Assembly: GCA_025055235.1 (NCBI GenBank)
Contig: JANWYN010000052.1
Span: 1 to 35,890 of the forward strand
Length of the DNA stretch: 35,890 nt
Direction: 5' to 3'
Origin: Candidatus Roseilinea sp.
GTDB lineage: Bacteria; Chloroflexota; Anaerolineae; J036; Brachytrichaceae
Shown here: positions 23,011-30,115 of the stretch, in pieces
How the letters are laid out: every line of letters begins with the position of its first letter
How positions within the stretch are numbered: position 1 is the stretch's first letter
Program-made: the position numbers and the translations under genes
Notes under the pieces: generated by a model
What the model was told of the DNA's origin: nothing
Databases searched by the model: none
What the model saw: the letters and a program-made list of their open reading frames with translations, nothing else

Positions 23011-24096
23011 ACCTCTCGCGAATCCGCTGAGCACGCCGGCGACGTTCGCGCCGAGTTGCTCGATGGCGTAACCGCCCTCCATGATGAACACCGTCGGCAA
23101 CTTCAGTTGCGCCAAGCATGCGCCGATGCGCGGGAAGGCCGAGCCGGTAAGTGCGAAGTCGCCCAGCGGATCGCCGCCGAAGGTGTCCACGCCCAGCGAG
23201 ACGATCAGGTAGCGCGGCGCGAAGCCGGCGATGCGCGCGCACGCCTCGTCGAGCGTCGCCAGATAGCGCGCATCGTCTATGCCCGCCGGAAGCGGATAGT
23301 TCCAGTTGAACCCCTCGCCTTCACCCTCGCCGCGTTCGTCGCTACCGCCCATGAAATACGGATACTGCCGGTCGGGGTCAGCGTGCAGCGAGACGAATAA
23401 CACGTCGCTGCGCCGATAGAAGATGGCCTGCGTGCCGTTGCCGTGGTGAAAATCCACGTCGAGGATGGCGATCCGCCGACTCCCCACTCCCCACTCCCGA
23501 CTACCGATTTCGGAAGTGGGGAGTGGGGAGTCGGGAGGAGTAGGATGTTGCGCCAAATACTCTGCTGCAATCGCTGCGTTGTTCAGGAAGCAGTAGCCGC
23601 CGCACAGGTCGGCGTGGGCGTGATGGCCGGGCGGGCGGCACAGCGCAAACGCCGCCGGCGCGCCATCGCGCACCAGCCGGGCGGCGGTCAACGCGCTTTG
23701 CGCCGACCAGTAGGCCGCCGACCATGTGCTGGCTGTGATCGGCGTGCTCAGGTCGAAGGTGTACAGGCCGGCCTGCCCGCCGATCCCGCCGGGACGGTGC
23801 AAGAAGCCCGGCTTGTAAAACGTGTCGGGATACACGCCGTCGCGCGATCGCCCCGCGGCGATCCACCGATCGTAGGCCGACTGCAAGTAGTCCAGGTAAT
23901 GGCCGGCGTGCACGGCGCGAATCGGTGCCAGGCCGAAGTCATCCGGCGCGATCACCGGGCCGAGCTGAGCCTGGGCGATCGCGTCGAGGATCATGCGCGG
24001 CCGGCGGGAGCTCTCCAGGTAATCTATCCACGCACCGTCGAGGAACTCTCGGGCGGGGTTGTGTTCAAGCTGCGCCGGATGGAATACCGTGTGCAT
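23008..24096 (-). CDS. histone deacetylase / acetylpolyamine amidohydrolase family enzyme
   Basis: 362 residues. A Zn-dependent amidohydrolase: catalytic His pair in RPPGHHA (H158, H159), metal ligands in ILDVDFHHGNGT (D215, H217) and LGVDTFGG (D304), and a C-terminal GGY. The N-terminus (MHTVFHPAQLEHNPAREF) is of the acetylpolyamine amidohydrolase type, so removal of an acetyl group from a small amine is more likely than action on protein. Residues about 185-207 are an in-frame insertion encoded by a perfect hairpin made of heptamer repeats, just before the metal-binding strand. Start ATG 24096; a TATAAA-like box lies about 35 nt upstream. Confidence 0.92.
   Translation of the reverse strand: MHTVFHPAQLEHNPAREFLDGAWIDYLESSRRPRMILDAIAQAQLGPVIAPDDFGLAPIRAVHAGHYLDYLQSAYDRWIAAGRSRDGVYPDTFYKPGFLHRPGGIGGQAGLYTFDLSTPITASTWSAAYWSAQSALTAARLVRDGAPAAFALCRPPGHHAHADLCGGYCFLNNAAIAAEYLAQHPTPPDSPLPTSEIGSREWGVGSRRIAILDVDFHHGNGTQAIFYRRSDVLFVSLHADPDRQYPYFMGGSDERGEGEGEGFNWNYPLPAGIDDARYLATLDEACARIAGFAPRYLIVSLGVDTFGGDPLGDFALTGSAFPRIGACLAQLKLPTVFIMEGGYAIEQLGANVAGVLSGFARG
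23476..23534. repeat. heptamer hairpin inside the HDAC-family gene
   Basis: Perfect 20-nt inverted arms (23476-23495 and 23515-23534), each made of ACTCCCC heptamers, with a 19-nt loop. The core CCGACTCCCCACT is shared with the intergenic hairpin at 31617-31655. The insertion preserves the reading frame. Confidence 0.85.
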
Positions 24097-24618
24097 GTTT
24101 GGCTGCGAAGCTGACGGTAGGCAAGTTTATACCGATTGCTCAGTCACAGCGCGTTTAGTTCTGGAACTGCAGATACGTCGTGCCCGCGCACTTTCCGCAT
24201 TCGCGGGGATGACCGGCATCCAGAGACTGTGCATGGTTGGATTCCCGCCTGCGCGCTGATCGTTATACAGATCTTTCGTTTCTAGCCTTGCGCGCGGGGA
24301 TTTATGAGGCAGCGCAGCCATGAATGGGCCGCGCTGAAGGGGAGCGGGCGATGGGCAAATCCGTGCGGTAGCCGCCGGCTGCACGCCTGCGGCCGGTGGG
24401 ATGACCATCGCGCGGGCTGACGCGCGGGCTGAGCTTGTCGAAGCCTGTCGAAGCCCGTCGAAGCCCGCCCGTCCCCTCAGCCCGTGGTTTAGCGCCGGGC
24501 TTCTTGCGTTACACCCTCCGCTCAGATGCGCTTGGCCAAAAATTAGGAATGCCGCCAAAATGGGCAGTCCGCTGCATGTTCGACGATGCGTGTTCTACGA
24601 TCAGGATAGCGCGTGCCT
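24097..24618. other. gene-free stretch with repeats
   Basis: 522 nt without a supported gene. It holds the promoter region of the HDAC-family gene, a CGCGGGGATGAC arm (24202-24213) related to 17061-17097, copy B of the dispersed element (24309-24504), and the upstream region of the arginine deiminase gene. Confidence 0.7.
24309..24504 (-). repeat. dispersed ~190-bp element, copy B (inverted)
   Basis: Reverse-complement partner of 17171-17360. It contains three successive GGCTTCGAC units where copy A has fewer. The two copies face each other across about 6.9 kb. Confidence 0.8.
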
Positions 24619-25842
24619 ATGCCGCTCGACCAATCTCTAATCTCCAACCTCCAATCTCCCAATCTCTTACCACTCACTCCTTCCCAGCCGGCCGAATGGC
24701 TGCCTGCGCGCGTCGTACTGATGTGCGAGCCGGGCATCGAGACGCTATTCGCGATCCTGCAGACTGGCGCGGCCAATTTCCTATTCCCGTTCTCGCTGGC
24801 GCAAGGGCGAGAGGAACATCGCGCCTATCGCCGTGCGTTGGAATCTCACGGCGTGCGCGTGATTGACTATCGCGAGGCACTGGCGCAGGCGGAACGCAGC
24901 CGGCTGACGCAATGGGCGCGCGAAGCGGTGACGCTCGAGTACGACGCAGCGCTCACGGACGACGAGCGCGATGAGTCGGCGCGCCAGCTCGACGCTGCGC
25001 TGGCTGCGCTCGACGCCGGCAGCCTGGTGGACGTGATCCTGCTCCGGCCGGCGATCCGCGTCGCGCGCAGCGCCGCCGGCCTCGACCCCACCACCCGCTT
25101 CGAGGCGCAGTTCACGCTCACCCCGCCCAGCCCCTACTACACGCGCGACCCGCTCATCACCACGCGCGAGGGCGTGGTGATCACACGCCTGAAGCTGGAC
25201 AAGCGCGCGGCAGAGAACGACATCGCCGCCTACGTGCTCGAGTCGCTCGGCATCATGCCTCTGTATCGGGTTCAGCCGCCCGGCACGCTCGAGGGCGGCG
25301 ATTTCATCCCCTGCGGCGACTTCGTGCTGCAAGGCCAGGGCTTGCTGACCGATGAAGCCGGCGTGTGCCAATGCCTGGAGCACCGCGTCTATGGCTACGT
25401 CGAGGTGGCCGTGGTCGAAGACCCGCGCATGGACATGGACGAGATGCACCTCGACACCTACTTCGCCATGCTCGACCGCGACCTTGCCATGTGCGTGGAG
25501 TCGCGGCTGAGCGGGGACGAGGAACCGGCGGTGAAGGTCTACGCGCCGCAGGGCACGCCGGACGACTACACCTACGTCCTCACGCGCACGACGCTGTTCT
25601 CGCGCTACTTGCGCGAGAAGGGCATCCACGTCATCCCTTTCAGCAAAGCCGAACAACTGGACTTTGCCGCGAACGGTTTGCTGGTCGCCCCGCGCCGGCT
25701 GATTGGAGTGACGCGCGCCGGCGAGCCATTCGCACAGCGGTTGCGCGCAGCCGGCGTGGAGGTGCAGACGGTCGCCTTCGACGCCCTCAGCGGCGGATAC
25801 GGCGGCCCGCACTGCTCGACGCAAGTGTTGCTGCGCGGCTGA
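24619..25842 (+). CDS. arcA: arginine deiminase
   Basis: 407 residues. Hydrolyses arginine to citrulline and ammonia. Guanidino-modifying enzyme motifs are in order: SPYYTRDP, GTLEGGD, MHLDTYFAMLD, and the nucleophile Cys near the C-terminus in GGYGGPHCSTQ. Length fits full arginine deiminase. No ornithine transcarbamylase or carbamate kinase gene is adjacent, so either the pathway is split or the enzyme serves another purpose. Residues about 5-20 are Ser/Leu/Asn/Pro-rich filler encoded by the heptamer tract at 24631-24670, and no alternative start lies between this tract and the conserved fold. ATG 24619 is used; an in-frame GTG lies 6 nt upstream. Its stop abuts that of the anti-sigma gene (convergent, no gap). 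Confidence 0.93.
   Translation: MPLDQSLISNLQSPNLLPLTPSQPAEWLPARVVLMCEPGIETLFAILQTGAANFLFPFSLAQGREEHRAYRRALESHGVRVIDYREALAQAERSRLTQWAREAVTLEYDAALTDDERDESARQLDAALAALDAGSLVDVILLRPAIRVARSAAGLDPTTRFEAQFTLTPPSPYYTRDPLITTREGVVITRLKLDKRAAENDIAAYVLESLGIMPLYRVQPPGTLEGGDFIPCGDFVLQGQGLLTDEAGVCQCLEHRVYGYVEVAVVEDPRMDMDEMHLDTYFAMLDRDLAMCVESRLSGDEEPAVKVYAPQGTPDDYTYVLTRTTLFSRYLREKGIHVIPFSKAEQLDFAANGLLVAPRRLIGVTRAGEPFAQRLRAAGVEVQTVAFDALSGGYGGPHCSTQVLLRG
24631..24670. repeat. heptamer tandem tract (CAATCTC) at the arginine deiminase N-terminus
   Basis: About five imperfect 7-8-bp units (CAATCTC, TAATCTC, CAACCTC, CAATCTCC, CAATCTC) immediately after the start codon, in frame with the gene. Confidence 0.75.
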
Positions 25843-26433
25843 TTAGGGCGTCGGCGTGCCTTCGGGCTGCTGGATCGCACGGCGGGCGCGCTCGGCCCGG
25901 TCCCGAAGCCGCTGCAGGGATGCCGCCACGCCGGCGTCCACGTTGCCGATGCGCACGGCAATCTCGGCGGCCCGATTGACTTGCCACTCCAAGCGCAGGA
26001 TGACGCTGCGCTGGGCCGCTCGATCCGATGTCGTTTGCAGCTCGTCGAGGCGGCGGTTCGAGAATTCGATCAGCAAGTCCAATTGGGCGCGTTCGTCGAA
26101 CGTCAGCGCGAGCCGGGCTTCCTCGCTGAGCAACTTCACGGAGTAGAGCGCGTCGTTGGGCCGGCTGGCCTGAGCGACCAACGTGACGGCGGCGCCGCCC
26201 AGGATGAACGCGCCGGTCGCTGCGAGCGACAATCGCAGCAGCCTGCGCCTAGCTCGAGCCGATTCGCGCTTCGCCATCGCTTGGCCGGCCCTCGCTGCTT
26301 CGGCTTGGGTGAGGAATGCCGCCTTGCCGCGCTCGGCGGCGCGTGGATCGCGCGGCGGGGTGTCGGTCAGCTTATCTAGTGCGTCTCTCAACGCGGGGTC
26401 CTCGAAAGGATCGGGTAGCTCCGGCTCATTCAT
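25843..26433 (-). CDS. DUF5667-type membrane protein, probable anti-sigma factor
   Basis: 196 residues. A charged N-terminal cytoplasmic part (about 1-63), one membrane helix (about 66-88, LLRLSLAATGAFILGGAAVTLV), then an extracytoplasmic segment with the DUF5667-like signature ALYSVKLLSEEARLALTFDE and a helical region ending in a Pro/Thr tail. The start follows the stop of the ECF sigma gene by 7 nt, the usual position of a cognate anti-sigma factor. No Zn-binding anti-sigma (ZAS) motif is visible, so binding to sigma is inferred from context. The extracytoplasmic part could sense envelope conditions. Confidence 0.75.
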   Translation of the reverse strand: MNEPELPDPFEDPALRDALDKLTDTPPRDPRAAERGKAAFLTQAEAARAGQAMAKRESARARRRLLRLSLAATGAFILGGAAVTLVAQASRPNDALYSVKLLSEEARLALTFDERAQLDLLIEFSNRRLDELQTTSDRAAQRSVILRLEWQVNRAAEIAVRIGNVDAGVAASLQRLRDRAERARRAIQQPEGTPTP

Positions 26434-26440
26434 GACGGTT

Positions 26441-27010
26441 TCAACCCGCGTCGTCAGCGACCACGCGAACCAACTCGCGGCGCAGCGCTACGAGGGCACG
26501 ATGCTGCAGTGACTTGATAGCGCCGACCGGCTTGCTGATCGCTGCCGCCACTTCCTCGTTGCTCAAGCCCTCATAATACTTGAGCATGATCACCTGTCGC
26601 TGGTCGGCCGTCAAGCGCATTAACGCCGCGCGCACGTGCTGGGCCTCGATCCGGCTGGAGACGACCTGCAACGGCGGCGCTTCAACCGTTGAGAGCACGC
26701 CATCGGCTTTGGCGTCGGTCAGTTCACCGAGCGAAACGTTCAGGCGATTGGCGCTACGAAAGTAATCGGTGATCCAGTTGTGGGCAACCCGATACAAGTA
26801 AGCCTTTAGGAGTCGGATAGGACCACCGGTCTTGAGGGCGTCTACCAACCGGGTGAACGTGTCCGTGACGCAATCTTCCGCCATGATGGCATCGCCGAGC
26901 AGGCGTACGGCGTAGCGATAGATCGCCGGGCTGAAGGTGTCGTATACCTCTGCCAGCGCAGCCGGCTCGAACGCGCGGAGGCGTTCAAGCAATGACTGCT
27001 CATCTGCCAT
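26441..27010 (-). CDS. ECF-type RNA polymerase sigma factor
   Basis: 189 residues. Region 2 (FSPAIYRYAVRLLGDAIMAE, then DTFTRLV) melts and recognises the -10 element; region 4 (LTADQRQVIMLKYYEGLSNE and AISKPVGAIKSLQHRAL) contacts the -35 element. I chose ATG 27010, where homology begins; the open frame to 27139 adds 43 residues unlike the family. Sigma and the DUF5667 membrane protein form a two-gene unit. The large secreted protein is encoded divergently 231 nt away, so it is a candidate target, but no repeated ECF promoter pair was identified. Confidence 0.92.
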   Translation of the reverse strand: MADEQSLLERLRAFEPAALAEVYDTFSPAIYRYAVRLLGDAIMAEDCVTDTFTRLVDALKTGGPIRLLKAYLYRVAHNWITDYFRSANRLNVSLGELTDAKADGVLSTVEAPPLQVVSSRIEAQHVRAALMRLTADQRQVIMLKYYEGLSNEEVAAAISKPVGAIKSLQHRALVALRRELVRVVADDAG

Positions 27011-27241
27011 GCTGCTCACCGGATCAGACGGGATTGGGGGTTGCACGGATACGGGTCTGCCTGACGCACACTGCGCCGAACGCGACGCGGCAGGCGTCAT
27101 GTGGCCGACGTATCCCTTCGTATCCGAAACGTAGGGCACTTTAGGCGTATCCTAATGTCACCTCACTCGTCGCAGCAGACGAGGGGATTTGCCGGCCGGC
27201 CCGCGCTATGGGCTGCCGGTTACAAAAAGGAGCGGACACAT

Positions 27242-29206
27242 ATGGACATGCGAAACCGTCTCATTCGAGCTACCGGCCTGGTGGCCGTTGCCATGTTGGT
27301 CATAGGGGCTGCTTGGTCAGCGCCGCCCGGCGTTACGGCGCAGGCATCACCCGGTTTGCTGTTCGGTCTGCCGCCTCTCCCGCCGAAGCCTCCTAAACCG
27401 ACGCCCCCTGCGCCGCGCGTTGTATCGCTGAAGAAGACGGCCGAGGTGAAGCCGAATCTTGGGCCGGGCGACACGTTCGACTACGAGCTGACCGTGCACA
27501 ACAACACCGGCAACGTTGCGCAGGCCGTGCTATCCGATACGCTCCCGGCCGAGACCGAGCTGGTCGGCACGCCATCTGTCATTGTAGTCACGCCGAGCGC
27601 CGATCCGCTGACCGCGACCTTCGATCCGACCATCGGCCCGCGTGGCACGGTGCGCTGGGAAGGTACGCTCACGGCCGGCGCCAAGATCAAGGTGGTCTTC
27701 AAGGTGAAGCTGCTGAACTGCCCGCAGCCCGGCCAGCTCCCCTTCATCGGCTGGGATCGCAGCGTGAAGAACGTCGCGACGCTGCGCGTGGGGAACGGGC
27801 AGAGCGTCGCGACGCATGCGTTCGTCCCCGGCGGTTGTCGAGGCAACCCGCCACCGCCGCCGCAGCCGCAGCCCACGCCCGTGCCCGGCGCCGATGTCGG
27901 CGTGAGGAAACTCGCGCGCCTGCACGCCGATCGCGATCTGCCCGAGCGCGGCTGGCAGGCGAGCTGGCTGGTGATGTACGGCAACCGAGGCGATCAGACT
28001 GCCCAAAACGTGCGCATCGTGGACACGCCCAGCAGCAATCAAACGCTCACCGCTGTGCGCAGCGTGCCGCCTATCACGCCGACGCGCGAGGGCGACTCAT
28101 TCGTCTTCCCGGTCGGCGATCTGCCCAGCTTGAAAGGCGGTGCCATCATGCTGCGGACGGCCATCAGCTTCAGCGCGCCGGCCGGCACCGTGCTCACCAA
28201 CTCGGTCAACATCACGGCCACCAACGACGTGAGCCCAACCAACAACTCGGCCGTAGTGACGCTGACGCTGCCGCACCTGCCGCCTATCATCACGTATCCC
28301 GTATCCGGCGCGACGTGCACCGGGACAATCACGATCACGGGCAAGGCGCAGGGCGGCTCGCCGGTGGCAATCTACGCCGGTGACACGCAACTCGGTTCGA
28401 CCACCGCCGACGCCAACGGCGACTGGTCGTTCGCCGTGAACCTGGAAGAAGGCTTCCATGTGATCCAGGCCGAGACGAAGGATGCAAACGGTAACCCGAA
28501 GCGCTCCAAGCCGGTGCTGCTCAAGGTGGATCCCTCGCTCACCTGGGATCCGATCAGCCTGAAGTTCATCGGCCCCGGCGGCAACGTGCGCCATCATCCG
28601 CGTCATTGGTCGGGCTGGTTCGACGACTGGGGCTGGTATGTGCGGCTGGCGCCGAACACGACCTACACGGTCAGCGTGCGCGTATGCTGCACCGATCCGG
28701 CCGCTGCAGTGACGCTCACCGTGCCGGGCGGCGGCGTCGTGACCCTGACCGACCCGGATGGCGACCGGACGTTCACCGGCGTGTTTACCACCGGTGACGT
28801 GCGCTCGATGGTGCGCGAGCTGATGAAGCTGTGCGTAACGTGCGACGGCGAAACGAATTGTGCCTTCGGCCGGATCGTGCCGATCCCCGCCCGCGCGCGT
28901 GACCACGTCGTCGTCATCACCGCCGAGGGCTTCAGCCCATCGCGCCTGCGCGTCCGGCCCGGCGAGTTGGTCGAGTTCATCAACATGGACGAGACCGCGC
29001 GCGCGATCGGCACGGCACCTAACTTGCCGAACATGTCGGCGAGCGAACTACAGATGCAGAACTTCGACGCGGTGTATCTGGACGTGGGCGAAAGTCACGT
29101 CATCGAGGTGAACGGCGCGACGACTTACTACGACGTGCAGAACGGCGAGTACAGCGTCTCCATCAGCATCGGTAGTGGCGTATATCTGCCCATCGTCCGG
29201 CGGTAG
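27242..29206 (+). CDS. large secreted multidomain protein (DUF11/Ig-like repeats, cupredoxin-like end)
   Basis: 654 residues. Signal peptide (about 1-34, cleavage near VTAQA), a Pro-rich linker (PPLPPKPPKPTPPAP), then two DUF11/CARDB-like beta domains (SLKKTAEVKPNLGPGDTFDY; VGVRKLARLHADRD) separated by a second Pro-rich linker, an Ig-like domain (about ITITGKAQGGSPVAIYAGDT), and a last domain that resembles a cupredoxin (ITAEGFSPSRLRVRPGELVE) but lacks the His/Cys copper ligands. The end GVYLPIVRR matches the YLPLV-type C-terminus common on Chloroflexota exported proteins. A cell-surface adhesion or structural role is inferred. The start has a good ribosome site (AAGGAG, 9 nt upstream). Confidence 0.85.
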   Translation: MDMRNRLIRATGLVAVAMLVIGAAWSAPPGVTAQASPGLLFGLPPLPPKPPKPTPPAPRVVSLKKTAEVKPNLGPGDTFDYELTVHNNTGNVAQAVLSDTLPAETELVGTPSVIVVTPSADPLTATFDPTIGPRGTVRWEGTLTAGAKIKVVFKVKLLNCPQPGQLPFIGWDRSVKNVATLRVGNGQSVATHAFVPGGCRGNPPPPPQPQPTPVPGADVGVRKLARLHADRDLPERGWQASWLVMYGNRGDQTAQNVRIVDTPSSNQTLTAVRSVPPITPTREGDSFVFPVGDLPSLKGGAIMLRTAISFSAPAGTVLTNSVNITATNDVSPTNNSAVVTLTLPHLPPIITYPVSGATCTGTITITGKAQGGSPVAIYAGDTQLGSTTADANGDWSFAVNLEEGFHVIQAETKDANGNPKRSKPVLLKVDPSLTWDPISLKFIGPGGNVRHHPRHWSGWFDDWGWYVRLAPNTTYTVSVRVCCTDPAAAVTLTVPGGGVVTLTDPDGDRTFTGVFTTGDVRSMVRELMKLCVTCDGETNCAFGRIVPIPARARDHVVVITAEGFSPSRLRVRPGELVEFINMDETARAIGTAPNLPNMSASELQMQNFDAVYLDVGESHVIEVNGATTYYDVQNGEYSVSISIGSGVYLPIVRR

Positions 29207-30068
29207 CCCCCTCTGCTCCGCGAGGCCTCGGCATGTTGCCGGGGCCTTGCGGATGATCTCGCTGGGCGCTCATAGGAACTGCGCAAATACTTGTCGCAAG
29301 CGCTCGAAATCGTTCAGATCGTTCTTTAAGGTCGAATAAGATGTTGCGATCAACCTGCAGGTAGTCGTGTACGAGGATACTGCGAAAACCCACCATGCGC
29401 ACCCAGCGGCGTTTCAGATCCTCATCAATATAGCCCTTCTCGGCAAGCAGAGCTGGTATGTCCGCATAGGAGTCCACCGGCCCAAGATTGAGGGCGGCAA
29501 TAACGTGGTTGCCCAGATCGTTGCAGACTTCAATGGCAAGTTGAAGAAACCGCTCTGCGCTGCCGTAGTGCTCAGGATCGCTCAAGAACTCGTCAAGCTC
29601 ATACTGGCTCAGCCGGCGCAGAATGTCAAGATACTCGTCCAGCTTCTGTAGCCGCCTCTGATCACTTCTGGTTTGACCATCGAGGATTCTCCGCTTGTAT
29701 GCTTCGTGCTGGACGGCGAGGAAGGGCTGGAAGTCGAGGTATTCGCGTACTATCCGCGAGTACACACTGCCGCGCTCAAAGTCCGGCGCATGATAGACGA
29801 CTTGGTTCAGACGAACGGCTTGGTATTTCAAGATGATGTCGTCTGTGTCGAGAAAGACGAGATCCACGTTGCAGAAGCCTTTCTCCGCTAAGTCAGCCAG
29901 GATATCCAAGCGTCGTTCACGCAACGCCGAGTGACGTGGCAAGATAGCGAGGTCGAGGTCGCTATCTGGGCGTGCTCGACCTTCCGCATGGGAGCCAAAG
30001 AGATAAACTGCCTGGACGTCGGGATATCGCTGGAATATCTCGACCAGCTTGGCACTGTCTACTTCCAC
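29163..30068 (-). CDS. mntA: MntA-type nucleotidyltransferase read in frame into HepT body
   Basis: The first about 140 residues are a MntA antitoxin: a minimal nucleotidyltransferase with GS-x10-DxD (GSHAEGRARPDSDLDLAI), which AMPylates and silences its HepT toxin. The frame then continues without a stop into the body of a HEPN-domain HepT (RRLQKLDEYLDILRRL; RNase motif RSILVHDY), and past its normal end into a basic tail that overlaps the secreted-protein gene on the other strand by 44 nt. The MntA stop that should separate the genes is absent from this frame because of a 1-nt deletion (see the hepT entry). A GTG at 30068 with TATAAT 7 nt upstream is the likely start; another GTG lies at 30089. 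The region looks less GC-rich than its neighbours, suggesting transfer. Confidence 0.8.
   Translation of the reverse strand: MEVDSAKLVEIFQRYPDVQAVYLFGSHAEGRARPDSDLDLAILPRHSALRERRLDILADLAEKGFCNVDLVFLDTDDIILKYQAVRLNQVVYHAPDFERGSVYSRIVREYLDFQPFLAVQHEAYKRRILDGQTRSDQRRLQKLDEYLDILRRLSQYELDEFLSDPEHYGSAERFLQLAIEVCNDLGNHVIAALNLGPVDSYADIPALLAEKGYIDEDLKRRWVRMVGFRSILVHDYLQVDRNILFDLKERSERFRALATSICAVPMSAQRDHPQGPGNMPRPRGAEGATAGRWADIRHYRC
29224..29246 (+). terminator. terminator-like stem-loop after the secreted-protein gene
   Basis: GGCCTCGGCA and TGCCGGGGCC form a 10-bp stem (one G-T pair) with a 3-nt loop, 17 nt after the stop at 29206. No T-run follows, so its strength as an intrinsic terminator is uncertain. 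Confidence 0.45.
29270..29680 (-). pseudogene. hepT: HepT toxin gene with two compensating frameshifts
   Basis: HepT is a HEPN-domain RNase toxin neutralised by MntA. Its normal start is present at 29680 in another frame, encoding MVKPEVIR, a typical HepT N-terminus. After that the body (RRLQKLDEYL to LFDLK) is in the MntA frame: one base is missing near 29656. Near 29325 one extra base in an AAA run returns to the original frame, which encodes a typical HepT ending (NDLNDFERLRQVFAQFL) with TGA at 29270-29272. Start and stop are in the same frame 411 nt apart, as in an intact 136-residue HepT. The catalytic R-x4-H-x-Y is intact in the shifted body. Either a decayed toxin or two sequencing errors. 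Confidence 0.75.
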
Positions 30069-30075
30069 GCCAGAG

Positions 30076-30081
30076 ATTATA
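30076..30081 (-). promoter_or_regulatory. -10 box TATAAT, 7 nt before mntA
   Basis: Minus-strand TATAAT with 7 nt to the GTG at 30068. It supports that start over the GTG at 30089, which would lie upstream of the box. Confidence 0.5.
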
Positions 30082-30115
30082 GGAGTCACCCTCGCGTTCT
30101 AGGCTTGATTTCAGA

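Noticed and set aside
29163-29270. Basic C-terminal tail of the MntA-HepT frame as a true domain
   Set aside because: It begins after the second frameshift, crosses the terminator-like stem and the end of the opposite gene, and has no family resemblance.
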